Positions 10,380 to 24,855 are shown, counted from the stretch's first letter. The stretch is DNA of 64,000 nt from Pempheris klunzingeri (GCF_042242105.1 NC_092014.1:4837874-4901873), one strand, 5' to 3'. A program made the numbers and translations. The notes: generated from the sequence alone by a model not told the origin.

Positions 10380-12200
10380 ACTGACTGGAATTAGCCACAT
10401 GTTTTTACACAGTGAGCGAGTGTCAGGCTTGACGTCTTTTCGGAAATCACATCTCATCGTCACTAAATATAGTAAAAGTAACAAAGTGAAACTATTTTGG
10501 ATTAACTGACCAAAACAACCTTTTTTATGACCCAACTTGAATTTATAATGTCCCTGTTTTTCTCTTTAAGTTACCCCAGTTAATCATTATTCTGTAAGAG
10601 GCAAGTGGGCTGTTTGAAGGCTGATCCAGGTTTCTGGAGTGTTATTATTGAATTGGGTGAAGTAGTGTGATGACAGAGAAGTAATGGAACAGCTCTCACA
10701 TACCCCGTGCTGTTGCTGTAAAAACTAACTGGTGTGTATTAATCTGCAGGTGTAAATAGTCCTCAACATATGCACTCTTTACTTTTGTTTCAGTTGCTGA
10801 AAACTACAGCGTCCACTGGTTTTAGTATTTTGCTGAGCCTTTATTAAAATGAAAGAATATATATTCATGACCCCTTTGAAATATTTACATCTACACCAAC
10901 ACAATAGTTCTTTTTGTTTGTCTTCTCATGAGATTTGTTGTCAGCACCAAAAATATATGGCGTTGACAGCTTTACCCAAAACAGCTATGAGGCTAAAGGA
11001 GCCCAAAAAGGACAAATTGTGGTGCCCCACTATTGTTTTGGTTGTTGGGTATGATTAAGTTCAAATACAGATAACATATTTTATTTTGTATTATCAAGTT
11101 AGACAAACAACAGTATGAGCAAGAAACTGGTAACTGAGATATGACGGATACTCCGCCTGTCACTCATTGTATAGATTAAAGGTGAAATATATAGATTATC
11201 ATCTTATCACTCATATGGTGCAACTCCATGAACCACTGCAGATAATGGTAAAGGATGCATCACAATAAGACTGCTTTAGTCTATAAATAGTACGGGGCTG
11301 TTTAGTGTGTAACGTTGGATACAGCCACATCAACAAATGTACACACAGACAGTGATTTAGACATGTTAAGGTGAACAGTGGGTTATTAGAGTGTGAATGT
11401 GGAAAAAGGGCCATGATAAGTCTGATCTTTGTATGTGTGAGTGTGTGTATTTCATTTAACCAGACAGTCTGACTAAGGGAATATTCTTTTTGCAGCAATG
11501 ACCCGGGGGAGCAGATAAATTACATTCACACCAGTGAAACCACAGCCTTCACTGGGCAGCTGCAGGACTTGTTTCTTTGCTTCGTGGCTTGAGTCTTTGA
11601 GCAAGCACTGGTTACTCGTCATTCACTTTTCTGCACAACTTGTTTTGGCTTTCAGGGGATTTTAACCGCTAACCTTCCAGCGACACGTCTGCCTCTCACA
11701 CCATCACACTCCGTTCCTTTGTACGTGCAGAGTTTTTGTGCGCACTTAAGCATTTTTAAAGTTGAATGCACACGTACAAGTGTGTGCATGCATAAATATG
11801 GGTGTGTGTGCCTCTGAGCATTTCTGTGTAGGTATGATGCTCCACAGATTTACCAAACCATGCATCCCCACCTGGGTGATGCAGACACCACAAATCTTCA
11901 CCCCTCACCTCCCCACAACACCAAAGGGAGTCTCCCTATGAGCTCATGTCTGAAGCTCTGCCCACTGCCTGTCTGAAACAGGATAATGCAGCATCATTGT
12001 TTTTGCCTATATGTTAGCAGCATCCTAAATAAACTCACTATAAACATGAATTCACTTGTAGTACCTGCACATTCAGCTTTAAGAGCAAACACACATATCC
12101 ACGGCCCCCAGGGTATTTTTATTACGTTAAAAGTATATTTTTATTGAATAACATTTAACCCCTTACTTCCTCAAAGGCCACACAGATCAGTCAGTTTGGT
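10380..12200. other. non-coding stretch, no gene seen
   Basis: No supported coding or RNA feature. Short open frames show no protein-like pattern. Confidence 0.5.
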
Positions 12201-12204
12201 CATT

Positions 12205-12310
12205 TTAGCTCTAAGAAAGTCCAGGTTGGTAACTATACGGCTATACTGGCTCCTTGCCTCTGGAACAGCCCTCCATATAGCACCAAGTCAAGGAACAATG
12301 TCTCCCTAAT
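12205..12310 (+). mobile_element. LINE (L2/Rex-like) reverse transcriptase C-terminal remnant
   Basis: One frame reads 'SSKKVQVGNYTAILAPCLWN' and continues 'SPP', resembling the motif 'FSVAAPRLWNSLP' typical of the C-terminal end of L2/Jockey-type LINE ORF2 proteins. The rest of the element is not recognisable. The call is from motif recognition only. Confidence 0.4.
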
Positions 12311-14345
12311 GTCATCTGGTAGAAGTAGTAGTAGTACTCCTATGTTATTATCATTTCATAGTAATTTTACTGCATTTTTTTATTTTCTATCTGTTTATGT
12401 CCATCTGTTCTTCCATCCTTCCTTCTTGATGTTTCTACCTTGCCATTGCTGGTTAATATAATTGCAAAAGTGCAACAAATCCCATACATCACTGTCAGTA
12501 CCAATCTTTGTGTGTCAGCATCACCCACATCAGCTGTGACTAAATTAGCAGCCATTCAATTTAACTTCCTACCAAAACACAGCATTTACCTGCTTAGTGT
12601 TGTCTCTGAGATATTTGTTGCTACCCATCGTCTAAGCAGAATAATCCCCTCCCACCAAAACAATTAATGTGGAGCTTCTTTTCAGAGCATAATTAATCTG
12701 TCTCTATTATTTGTTACGTCTTGATCTCTGAGTAACATCTGGAATATTGCAGTCTAGCCTAGAAATTTACCCCACAACACCTAAATGGCTAAAATGTACA
12801 TATAGGGAAATCAAAAGTGTTGATTTATAATGATTTGTTTATGAGAATTTTTTTGTATCCATGCATGACTCCATCTGCATGTGTGTGGAAACTAAGGGTG
12901 AGGATGTCTAGTGGAGAGCAAAACCCCAAAAGCTGGATCCACCCAGAGAGACTCACGCAAACCTATCAATGGAGCCATTGATACATGAAAGGCCACGATG
13001 GATGGAGGGAGCGTGTGAGAGAGCGCGAGTGTCTGAGTGTGTTAGAGTGAGTGTGTGTCTGTTTGTGTGAGGGGAAGAGATTTACGAGAACAAATCCTCC
13101 AGATGTAGAGTGTGAAGCAAGCTCTAGACATTCATGTTTGCGCGGGTCACGACCTCACAGGGAGTTTGATTTTTCCATGACCCGCAGACATAAAACTCAT
13201 GTTTTCCTGCTGCCAAAAGCACCTGACTGTTTTTTATTTTCCTTCCTTCCTCTTTTTACTTTTATTTCATGTCACTTTATTCTTATTCAAGTGGCTCAAG
13301 TGGACAACAAAGTGTTAGATTCTTGATGTATTCATTAGCAATGACCAAGCTGCATGGTACATAAAATAAAGAGTATTTCCTGTAGATATTTCAAATTAAA
13401 AGCCAGAAGCAGGAAATGTGCCCTTTGAGTTATTGGAAGGGAGGCAGGTAGGTACTTTATTAATCCCAATAGAAATTCAATTGTCAATATAGAGTTTCAT
13501 ACGAAACAAAGAATAGCAAAGCTGAAGAAAGTGGGAAAAGAAGCTGCGATTAGAACAGTATTCATATTATATTATATTATAAGTAGAAAGTAGACATTAC
13601 AAATCAAGGCCTGTCTCTAATATGAAGCTACAACACTGTTATTGTAAATTTAACAAAATAATAACAATCTGAAGTCAAATTATGAGCCTTTTTAAAGAAT
13701 TTTATCTTTTACATTTAATTTTTACGAGATTTTTAGCACATTTTGTAAATTGATTTAATCTCAAATGACAAATTTAGATTAAATCAACAGCAGGTAACAT
13801 TTATCACATTATTGATTTATTGTAATTTACACAGTGGTGATGCTTCCAGAAGCATGACCACACTTCACTTCCTGTATACAAGGAATGACACACCTGATTT
13901 CCTGTACCTTTTAACCTGTGTGACATGGATCAACTGCTCTGAAGGATGTAAAATGAATGATCGTGTCACTTCGGGGATAGACAGTTGTGAGGGATGGTGG
14001 TTAATCACATTATAGACCGTTCAAACATGTTATTTCACTGCCACCATGATCGGTGAAAATGCATCAACAGGTCAAGAGTAACTTTCTGCCTCCTTCCTCA
14101 TCTTTCCTGCCCTGTCTGTCACCTTTTGATATCTGTCTCATCTGTGTTCCTTCTCAATTTCTATTTGTCTGTGCTCACTCATCCACAGTAAACTCTCCAC
14201 TCCGTGTGTGAGACCAGCTGCCCATGTTTTGATTTTTACTTGTTGCTCTGTGTTTCAGTGCTACCTGAACTGTGGCTGACACTCCATTTTCATCCGGCAT
14301 GTCTCAGCACACACACACACACACACACACACTCACTCTCTTTCT

Positions 14346-14378
<33 letters not shown>

Positions 14379-16830
14379 ATATATAGACAGTGAAAATGCT
14401 GCCAGCGACCATAAACATCATATGCCACATAAAAGGAAAGACAATATGATCGATGTCATCTTAGACTTCTCTGTATATGTCTGAGCGTGTTATATTATCT
14501 CTAAATCTAGAAATACATTTAGTGTGTGTGTGTGCGCGTGTGTGTGTGCATGTGTGTGTGTTCATAGAAAGAATCCTCATAGTGCAGATTTGGTCTTGTT
14601 CTCCAAGCGATCAAAAATGTTCCTGAAAAGTGTATTTCCCCAAACTGAATATGAAAAATTCATAATTTGTGAAAAGAGTAACTTGCACATATGCCGTTCT
14701 CTAATAATTCACTTGGTATCAACACGATTTGTCATCTAAGAGTAGAGGATAAAGTTAAATAAGTAATACATTCAGTTGTTTAAGTCAGTTTTTTATCGCA
14801 CTCTGGGTAGATTATGGAACTCATTCAAGGACTGACTGTAGTGTTTTTGTTCCTGTTTGCTCCAACAAATGATTCTGAATGTCTTGCCACTCTGATTAGC
14901 AGAGAAAATATTGGTAGTTTGTTCAAATGCTTTGACCAACCATTTACATTTTCCTGACATGGACCCCCTGCAGCCATAAGGGTAATCAGTGTCCTCTCAA
15001 AACAGAACAAATGGGAGTAATGAGACACCCTGTTCCCTGCACCAGGATCAGGATCTCTCCCTATCCTTAGTCAAGTAGCTTTAGTTGCCTAAACTCATAG
15101 ACGTAGATAACCATGATGCTGTGTTGAGGAACACTGAGGTGATTATCAAAAGAGAGCAATTAAATGTGAATGAACACAAAGAAATTCTTACACGAGGCAT
15201 TTAGCTATTAATATAGACAGAAACGTCAAGGTAGGTTGTGGGGGGGGGGGGGGGGGGGGTTAATTTCTCATCTGAAGGCTGTAGTCCAGATGTGTGTATA
15301 GTTTATGTGTGTGTGTGTGTGTGTGTGTGCATGTGTCACAGATCACGGTGTTCCTTCAGCCCCAGGAATCAAGAGCAAGCGGATATTACTTTTTCGCCCA
15401 TATCTCTGTTTGTGTTAGGAATGATAATAGAGTCTCACTCAACATCAAACAGCGGGGTCTGCAAACTACATAAACTTTTTTAGAAGCCTTTATTCATGAC
15501 ATCAGAGGTAAGATGAAACTTTAACAGTCCCCATAAAGGAATTAGGCTGTTGCAACAGCAAACACAAACATCAAAGTACATTAGAATATCATACTGTATA
15601 CTGCAAAACCACAGCAAGAGGGTAATTTCACCATATACAGTTTCACCATTATTACAGATTAAGGAACAATCCTCTTTCTTTCTTAGTCCTCCCTGTCTAT
15701 CGCTAAGCACCCATTCACCCATTCGATGGTATTTTTGAAGAATTATTGAGGATTGTTGCACCTTGATGTTGTATAGGCCAATGACCATCCTTCCTATGAA
15801 CTGTTGCTATACTGTATACTCTCAGGGGTAAAGTAGTAAAGAGTACTTTTTACTGTACATTTTGACTTTTTACTTTTTTAAAATGTACTTCTGCTCTTTG
15901 TTGTGTATATATAAGACAAAATGCCTGCTGTGAAAAAGGCGTATTAGCCAGCTATCTAGCAAGTTTGCAAGCTAAAAAGTCACACACACACATAAGAACA
16001 TACAGTTACCAGTGTAGGCTTCCTAAATGCAGATCACAGCACTTGGCTTTTGGGATGCAATTTTAATTCTATTGGAGAAGTAGTGAACGAGACAACATTA
16101 GATTAAAGATAGCTATCTGACATGAGGCCTTGCAGGTCAACAGTGTTGGTCAGCAGCAGAATCTGTGGTGAACAAAATAAACCAAAGCTTTCTACGAATT
16201 TAAATCTCCTTCATTGGTGCAATGGTGAGTGTGGCGTAAACTTTTTCCATCATAAACACTCAGGAGATGTTACATAACATCCAACATGTGAGACAACGTG
16301 TACGTGTGGACAGGTTTAAAATGCTAAAAATGACCACATCATTTTGTAATGTAATTTGGATTGAATCCAAACAGCCGATGGAGGGAGAAATGGGAAATTT
16401 CCAAGAAGTGTGGGATTAGTTCTTCTGTGCCGGGTGACCACGGGAATGGACCCAGTGATGGATGCACGGATGGATGGTGTAATGTAAGAAGAGGCCAGGG
16501 ATTAGGCAAGCAAAGTGAAGGATTTCCAGACGAGAGAGTAATCTAGACTTGTCGATATTCATCCTCTAGGGGGGAAAAAAGTACCGGGACGAGGAGATTA
16601 TCCTGATATTGGTTGCATAATCTCGGTGTGTGTGCGTGAGTGTGTGTGTTATGGCGAGCAGACGGCACAATTAGTCACTCACTCAGTCATGCCTTCGGGC
16701 TGCGACCAGACACATACACACACGTCACGTCAGGCATGCAGCTACAGAGCCGCATGCACACTTTTACACACAGGAACGCCAAACCATTGATGAAAGAGCT
16801 GCTGTGTTACTTTCTCAACTGTGGTTTAAT
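12311..16830. other. non-coding stretch with several simple repeats
   Basis: No gene seen. It holds a fragment resembling the common fish 'ctttattaatccc...aaattcaa' repeat at about 13445-13520, a 12-bp inverted repeat (arms 13750-13761 and 13775-13786), CA tracts at 14307-14379, GT-rich sequence at 14523-14560, a 20-base poly-G (15240-15259) and (GT)n at 15307-15329. Confidence 0.5.
15240..15259 (+). repeat. poly-G run of 20
   Basis: Twenty consecutive G residues. It could form a G-quadruplex and is a likely site of sequencing-length error. Confidence 0.9.
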
Positions 16831-16834
16831 GAGG

Positions 16835-17350
16835 AACCTGGATTTTCCCTTTTTCTCACTCCCTCTTTCCTTGACCCGTTTCTTTCCTCCTTCCCTTCCT
16901 TGCAACCTATTTCCTTCCCTTTCTCCCCTCTTCTTCTTTCCTTTCCCTAGTTGCTCTCTGCTTCCTTTCCCCCTGTCCTCTTCACTGATCCCTCCTTACT
17001 TTCTCACCCTGGCTTTCACTTGCCCCTTTCTTTTCTTCATTTGCCATTTTCCTCAGTCTCAACTTCATCCATTAATTTCCTCTTTTGCTCCTTACATCCT
17101 TCCCTCTGTTGCTACCTTCTTTGCTACTTTTTTCCCTTTAGTCCTTTGCAGGATGCCCTCGCACCACCTTTCCCTTTTTGATCATGCCCTTCTTTTTTGT
17201 CATCAGTCCTTCCATATCTTCTCCATTTTCCTAACTTCTTCTTACCTCCTTTCCCTTCCCAGTCCTACCTTCTCCTGGCTCCCTGTCTTTCTTAGTTCTC
17301 TCACCTTCTCTTCTCTCTCCTCAGTTCTTCCATCTCTGTCCTCCCTCTTC
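16835..17350 (+). repeat. pyrimidine-biased (C/T-rich) tract
   Basis: About 500 bp in which the + strand is mostly C and T (ttccctttctcc-like words), with scattered purines. A long open frame across it (16640-17356) reads as Leu/Ser/Pro/Phe low complexity and is a composition artefact. A shorter similar block follows at 17448-17512. Confidence 0.8.
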
Positions 17351-17667
17351 CCATAATTCCAAAACCAGACATGGTTCTTGACCTCAACCACTGAAATCCT
17401 ATTAAAGGAATTATCTAATTATCCTGCTAGACTTATAACGTCATTGTTCTCTCCTCTCTCTTTCCCACTCTTCCTTTCCTCCTCCTCCTCCTCTTTCTCT
17501 CCTTCTTTCACATGTTCATACATTTCTCAGGGCTTTAGTGAGTGATGTCAGTGCATTTGAATCCCTCCTTTTCTTCCATTGTCTCAGTGCTGTAAATTCC
17601 CCCCATCTGTTATGTTGGAATATCTGTTATGTCTTTTCCATAACCTACAATGGGCCATTAAGCAGCA

Positions 17668-17820
<153 letters not shown>

Positions 17821-20579
17821 ATATGAGAGGACCATTTGGGACTAAGGACACTTTGCCTCACTCTCCCACTGAAAATATTATTTTAAGATGTATGTATGTT
17901 TTCATCAGATAATAATTCAGACTGGGGGGGGTCCTTGTATTTTTGTTTAATATCCACCTGCTTTTGTATTTCACCTCGCTCATTTTGTTATGTTTATAAG
18001 TTAGGCATGAAATATTCACATTAGGATTCAAATTTAATATTTCCCATGAGGCCACATTAGCTATCCGCAGGTTCAACGAGAAAAAATTCTGAGAAATTAG
18101 TTTGTGATCAGAAAACAAAGCCATCCTGCCGTCAATTCTAGTTTCATACAACATATTCAAATTCACCACAGGGTACCTTTAATCACACAGGTTTTAAGCA
18201 CACCTCAAACATCCAGAACGGGTTACAAATTTGACCCACCACACTTTAATAAACAATATTAATAATAATAATTAATAATTTAATAAGCAATAAAAATGAG
18301 TTAAAACATCACAGTCTCCTGTGGTGAATATCAACTTCAAACACACCACTGATTAAACAATGAGACCGTGGCAGACGCTTTCATCCAAAGTGACCATCCC
18401 AAATCGAGGGCGTATCCCTTTTAAACAAATAAATAAAAACATGTCCAGTGCTACAAAACATACAGTACAGGTGCTAAGGAAGTGCTTTTTTTCCCCATTT
18501 CAGTTTATGTCAGTGTGTTAACGACACAAATGTCTTTACAAAATTTAATGGAAATCCATCAAATAATTGTCAGCATGTCCAAGACTGGACCGAAGTGGTC
18601 TACTGCCAAGCTGACAACATGGTAGTAGTACAAAAATAGTTGAGAAAATGGATGATGAATCAGTTAAAGGTTGAGGGTAAATGACCACTTTCAAAACCTG
18701 ATGTCAAAGCGGACAATCGCCATGTTCATGGTAAAAAATAAAAAAAAAAGAAGTGATTGTGAATACAGTCCAGATATTTTCCTGACTCGGTTAAACTGCT
18801 GCAGAACAGAAACCAAATTATCTGACAATGAGGACAAAAAATCTCTTACTGGACTAATTGGTACAGATACAGTATTTTTTACTCTATGTGTGTGTGTGTG
18901 TGTGTGTGTATGCTCGAGTGTATCTGTTAATCCGTACACACGCACAACAGCTGTTGCATTGATCTCTATGGGATCATATGAAGATCAGGATTGCCATTAT
19001 TATTGGATTTAGAAGATTAGTACACACCTGCATGGCAGGACATTAGAGAGCTCCTAGATTGCTGTTCTTATGTGGGCACATGTTTGTGTGTGTTTATGTG
19101 TATTATGCACTAAACCATCTTGAAAGAGAGAGAGAGATCAAGGAAACTGTGGTCATTTGAGCTGCTTCAACCTTCAGCTTCCTGCTATTACACTCCACCA
19201 TTGATCAATTCCTTTAGAGGGACAAAAGAGCAGAAAAGAGGCCAGTGTTCCTTTATTCATCTTCTATCCCTGGCATTGTTTATGGACTTATCTGGAGAGA
19301 GAGAAGTCGGGTCTGTGGCCGTTTGGTGTGTTGTCGATGTTCAGAGGAAGTCGTCTCATGTAAACAGGAAACTGTGAGGACAGTGGATGTGACAGCGACG
19401 TGGGGAGTGGAAGTCAGTCCAACATCAAGCACACACTCATACTCATCCAAACAGAAAACACAACACCAATGAAAAGAAATGAAATTTGAACTCACACGTT
19501 CCATGTAAACAAATACACCATAAAATAACAAAGAGACTTTTATTCAATAAGCTATTTGAACGTGTTGCTGGAAGGCCCGCTGTAAATTCCTGTGGTGCTC
19601 TGTTGACTTGCATTTCAAATAGCCGACAAACGTTGATATAAAACGTTCTTTTCAAGCCTTCATAGCATTCACATAGCGTAGCATGTATGGAAGGCCGATC
19701 AGGTAATTATTAACCTACTCTTCCCTGCCGTTAGTTTGTGAATGCTGCTCTACACGCCTGCAAACGTGTGCCAGTGGAGGGCACACTAGGACCCCTGCTG
19801 TCGACTGCCATCTATTCCCAGGTGGGCATATTGCGACACCGTTCAGTATCCAGCAGCGTTGTTTTGTTGTACACTGCTACGACTTAAACCATTGGGTGTT
19901 TTTTTCCAACTCTTTCCTCAGCAGCAAAGAGCAACTACGTTGGCCTCTCAGCTGGTCAACTGCCTGTGTGTCTGTTCGAACTGCAGTGATGTACACAAAT
20001 ATTGGATTTAACAAATTGCAGTGATGACATTGTCAGTTGTGACCAAAAGTCCACGCTCCTCAGGAGATTAATAATTATGATTTTGGCCAAATTAGTTATA
20101 ACAACACCAAAGATACACTATATATGCTTATTTCTTTTCATTTAAATCAAGGACTGACAATGTGTCACCTCCCCGTCGGCTACAATAATAACTCATTATC
20201 TCCATGTCCTGCAATACTCCTGTAAAAACTACACAAAAATTACAATACAAATCACTTAACAAATTATGCACCAAATATCAGTAAAAAGAAAGAAAGAAAG
20301 AAATTCACAAATACAGTAATAGAAATACATGCACATTCTGTACACACAGACACACCCTAGTGCTAGACTGACATTTATAAGGTGTATATGGTTTGGCTGG
20401 CTTGAGTACACACACATGAGGCAGCACGCAGCATGAAGTATTAATATCAAAGTATGAAGGGAGCAGGGAGGGGAGGGAAAGCAGGAAGTCCCCTAAATCA
20501 GATAGTGTTTGTGGGGAAAGAGTGGAAACCCAATGCCCCTATTGCCTTATCACATACTGTAGAAAAGGGTTAGATTGTC

Positions 20580-20614
<35 letters not shown>

Positions 20615-22840
20615 CCTGGTTAGACTTTAAGTGAAGGTGCATTCCAGAAATAGTTTTACCTCGCAGTCATTTTCTCCTTCAGTCTCTCTCTCTTTCTCTC
20701 TCTCTTATTCTTTCTCCCTTTCCATCCCTGTCTCCCTGTCTCTTGAATCTTTTATTAACCCCCTCACCTGCCCACTACTTCTGACCCATTTTTCTCATCC
20801 CTTTCTTTCCAGGAATCATACGAGCTCTCCAAGCTTGGTGATTCTTTTTTTTTCTGCCGCCACAGTTAATAAAACCTTTTGAATATGCTCAAAAATGTAG
20901 AGTTGTACCCAAGCTCAGTACAAGTTTTGGAGATATGCTCATATAGAAATAAAACATTACATACAACTCTCTTTTGGAGCTGCAATAATAATGCTGTGAC
21001 ATAGCTTAAAGCACATTATATCTCTATAATAATTATATCTATTATTGTTCTGGGATTTTATCTGCTCAAAACTTGAGACGTGATTTGGCTCCTAAAGCAA
21101 GTCATTAGAGAATCAGGTCTCTACTAAATCAAAATAAATGCCTCAGGTCTCAATTATGCAGCTCTTGGACATACGCCATTTGGATTTCTCTATGTAAGAA
21201 AAGAATTATGTGTTTGGAAGACAACTTTATCAGATTGTCAGTTTCCACCTGCGTTTCCAGTCTGGGCTACACTGAAAATGTTAAGACAATGACCCTGACT
21301 ATACGGGGTCATACACGACCTTACACACACATACCCTGTATACTCTGTGTGTGAATGGATGAGTTTGTCCTGAGTTTGTCCTGTTAGTATTCCTCCTCTG
21401 CTGACGCATATCCTCTGCTCCATACTTTTCTTAGCAGCTCTGTAAAAACCACAACTGTGCAAATTTACAGAGAAAAACCACCAAAACTTCCCCAGATGGC
21501 AAGTTTAGGGAAGTGGCTCTCCTTCGAGCATGTGTGATATGTGTATTTGCGTCGGCTGTACGTGCTTTTCAGTGCCTATGCGCGTGCTCATCATTCACAT
21601 CAGCTTGTGCCTTTTCTGTGACACTTCTGACGTTTCGTTCCAAAATTGAGAACTTGTGTCCAAGTTCGTTTTTGTCTGTTTGCCCTCGCGTCGGGAAAAT
21701 AACCCCGTCTGGAAAGAGCTGTGGTTGTGCCTCACTGAAAGTCGTTCATCTCAAAAGGTTAACTGCTGGAGTCGTAGAGGTGGCGGTGGGGAACACAGGT
21801 GCAGGAAAGTTTTGAGTTATCTCAGATCTCTTAGCCTGCAGTCATTTTCTTTCTTTTTTTTTTTTTTTTTTATTTTAAACAGTGTTTGAGAATCAGGAAA
21901 GAAACCTGAAAGCAATCTTCAGATGAATGCACAGTGCTCTGTCTTCTTCAGGACACTTACATGGCTCTACGTGGCTGCTGCTGCGGGTGCACCAGTCACA
22001 TTTCAGCTACAGAACTTGTCGCCAATTGTAACGCAATCAAAAAGTAAAACTTTATAAAGTAAAACGTTGTACATTTCTTACATGTAAAAAGTGGAAGCTG
22101 GAGTGCAGCTGCAGTGTTCAAAATGAAAGGGGATATATCTTTCTAAATTGTTGCCTTGTGCATACTCCCATTTTGAAGTGAGGAAAGTGAAAAGCAGAGA
22201 ATAAAATTCAAGTTTTTGCCCTGAGGGGAGTGGAGAGGTGGAGGGCCTGCGTGCAGGAGGTGCTTCCCTGTTTCAAGGCCATCATTTGTTTTTACAATGG
22301 AAAATCCTGTCAAAGCTTCACTGCGGTAAAACATACGCTAACGTCGCTCCGCACTCCAATGAAAGTCTCAATCATGACTGTTTTTTTCCTTTTTACTCTA
22401 AATAGGTCAATTGAAAGATGGAGTAGAGAGACAGGGACCCTCATTCACACTTGTCAGCTCTCCTTTCTACAGTATTGGCTCTTGTCAGCAACACAGTGAA
22501 CATGTTATGAAAGTGCATGAAGGGGCCGTTTGATGTTTGACACCAAGACCTTATAGGAGACCTATGGATAACACATGGTGGCCTGGCTGTGAAAGGATCA
22601 CAGGGCGACAAACAACGGGAGGTCTGAGTGTGGCTGGAAGGAGGAGGAGAGGAGAAAGAAAGGAAGAGGAAGAGAAGAAGGAGTTTGCAAGGCTTCCAAC
22701 CCCAAAGGGCAACCATCATGAAGCTTCAGAAGACTAAGAGGAGGGAGAAATAGAAGACTTTTTTTGGAAGGTGGAGGAAGGGGACCCTCCTACAGCAAAA
22801 CAAGGGGAAATTCCCACCAAGTGAATGAGCCACCCCCCAG
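17821..22840. other. non-coding stretch, no gene seen
   Basis: Contains (GT)n at 18888-18909, (AAAG)5 at 20282-20301 and (GT)n at 20582-20611. No protein, tRNA or clear transposon could be supported. Confidence 0.5.
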
Positions 22841-22844
22841 ATCA

Positions 22845-22846
<2 letters not shown>

Positions 22847-22911
<65 letters not shown>
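22847..22911 (+). repeat. (GT)n microsatellite
   Basis: About 32 uninterrupted GT units. Confidence 0.95.
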
Positions 22912-22913
<2 letters not shown>

Positions 22914-23154
22914 GACTGCTACACCTGTGAGCAGAGCCACCCGCACTTTCAGACACAAGGAGAAGAGAAGCTCAAAGATGGGGAGAAATGCAGTTATCAG
23001 AAATTGCTTAGAAATATGGCATCGCATTGCAGCGTAACCAAGCAGACCCAAACACTGTTTGTTTTAGATACTGTATGCACCTGTTACAGCAAGCTGTAAT
23101 TCACTGCTGAAGCATGTTTCTGCCAATGCTGTGAACAGTGTTACTTTAGTTTAA

Positions 23155-23290
23155 GTAAGATCAGATAAGAGAAACTGTTTTTATCCCACTTGTTACAGCA
23201 GCAGAGAGTCAAGAGACAGAAAACGTGCAGAAACAAAGTGTCAGTAACAGAAGTAGCGCAAAAACAAGAGATATAAAGAACATGTAAATA
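23155..23290 (+). repeat. probable dispersed fish repeat fragment
   Basis: The phrases 'gatcagataagagaaactg', 'ttttatcccacttgttacag' and 'cagcagagagtcaagagac' resemble the frequent fish 'agataagactttattgatccc' repeat, here diverged. Recognition only. Confidence 0.35.
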
Positions 23291-23399
23291 AATACAAATG
23301 TAATAAAAAATCAAAAATGTTAAATATATACGTGTGTGTATTGTACAGGAGCTGTAATGTAATTACAGCTGTAATTTCAGATCTGAAACCGAAGTTGTA

Positions 23400-23530
23400 T
23401 CACTGTCATATCGTATTATAGTATTGCATTGTATTGCATCATATTGTATTACGCTATATTGTATCTCATTGTACCATATTGCATCACATATATATATATA
23501 TATTGCATTATATTATGTTATTCTGTTCTA
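23400..23530 (+). repeat. degenerate ATTGT-type minisatellite
   Basis: Repeated 'ttgtatt', 'attgcat' and 'atattgtatt' words at roughly five-base periodicity, with an embedded ATATAT run at about 23487-23502. Confidence 0.7.
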
Positions 23531-23565
23531 TGTTGTATAGTTAGATCCTGGCTGTCAAAAACGTC

Positions 23566-24032
23566 TTAAAGGTCCCATATCCTGCTCATCTTCAAGGTCA
23601 TGCTTGTATTTGGAGGTCCTACTAGAACACGTTTACAAAAGAAGACACATTATTTTTCTCATGCTGCTGCAGCTGATTTCAGCCTCTGTCTGAATGCTCT
23701 GTTCCAGAAGAACAGGACAGTCTGCTGCTTTGCTCTCACTTCTGAGAACTTCGTGTTAGCAGGAGCTGGTGTTAGTGAGGAAAAACGAAGGGGGACAATG
23801 AGCTGGACTCAGGAGGTTTTCAGTGGAGCTAATGTCCTTTTGAAGGGCTGGAGGAGGTCACATGATCAGCAGATCGCTTTATGACACCATAAGGAGAGCC
23901 AAATATAAACGGTGTATTTTACTGAAAGGTGGAGCAGGAGAAAAAGAGATAGTGTCTTTAGACACACTATGGACAAATATTCACGTTGAAAAGACATTAA
24001 AAGGTGTATTTTGCATAATATGGGAGCTTTAA
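23566..24032. mobile_element. 467-bp MITE with TTAA-type ends
   Basis: The left end TTAAAGGTCCCATAT (23566-23580) and the right end ATATGGGAGCTTTAA (24018-24032) are inverted repeats with one mismatch. The interior carries words known from a very common teleost non-autonomous DNA element: 'cttgtatttggaggtcctac', 'acacattatttttctcatgc', 'gactcaggaggttttcagtg' and 'aggtggagcaggagaaa'. The four outer bases TTAA may be the target duplication. There is no coding capacity; a 94-codon open frame inside is chance. Confidence 0.75.
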
Positions 24033-24049
24033 AACTTCCCTTGTCAAAT

Positions 24050-24420
24050 ACCAACCGTAGCACTGAAAAAAATCTGGGTGTCACCTTTGACTTTTTGCGA
24101 AACACATCAACGGCATCACTTAAGTAAGCCTGTAGCTCTGCTCCACCTCCACCACATTGCCTGCATTTGCTAATTTCTAACACAGTGGGATGCAGGATTT
24201 CTCATTCCAATAATGCCAGAACCAAAAGCAGCAGCAAGAATTTTTACTAAAACCCAATTTTTGAACACACAAAAACGGATTCTGTTCCCCATTTAATCGA
24301 GGTCAGACTACAAACGGTCACTTATCACCTATAAAGTCTTCATGGATTGGCGCCGCTGTAACTAGCATAACATTGTGCTGTCCCACGTACACTCAGATCA
24401 CAGAAAGATAAGAAAGAAGC
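24050..24420 (+). mobile_element. LINE (L2/Rex-like) reverse transcriptase remnant
   Basis: Frame fragments read 'STEKNLGVTFDFL', then after a frameshift 'AARIFTKTQFLNTQKRILFP', then a stretch like 'TYKVFMDW'. These match the order of motifs near the end of L2/CR1-type LINE ORF2 (NLGVTFD, NAAARVLT, LHWLPV, YK). Stops and shifts show it is dead. Confidence 0.55.
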
Positions 24421-24855
24421 AATAAGAAATGGTTATTTTTCATCTTTTTCTGTGATTCTATACCCCTCTATAAGAACAATGAGCATCCATGTTTTATGCG
24501 TGTTCTTCTACGTGCCAGTGTTTGCATATGTGGGTGGCTGTGGGAGTTGCTGCCTTCCCATTGTGTGTCGGGTCCTTTTCCTCTTTCATGTCAGACGTTA
24601 TAAGACACTAAAGGAGGTCAAAAGTCAAACGTTCACACACACATATTTGCTGTCAGTCACTCCTAATCTCTCCTCCAACAGGCATGAAATGCTTCAGAGT
24701 CCTGAACTCTTCTGGTGACAATAACATTGGATGTTGGAATGTTTTACTTTGCTTGTTCAGATGAGACATGCAACAGCAGAAATGTCTGCGACATCTGTTT
24801 TGGTATGCTATAACTTTTCCTGCACAGCCATTTGGTGGAAAAACATGTTTTCATT

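Noticed and set aside
16640-17356. 238-codon plus-strand open frame
   Set aside because: It runs through a C/T-rich tract and reads as Leu/Ser/Pro/Phe low complexity; no domain, no splice sites.
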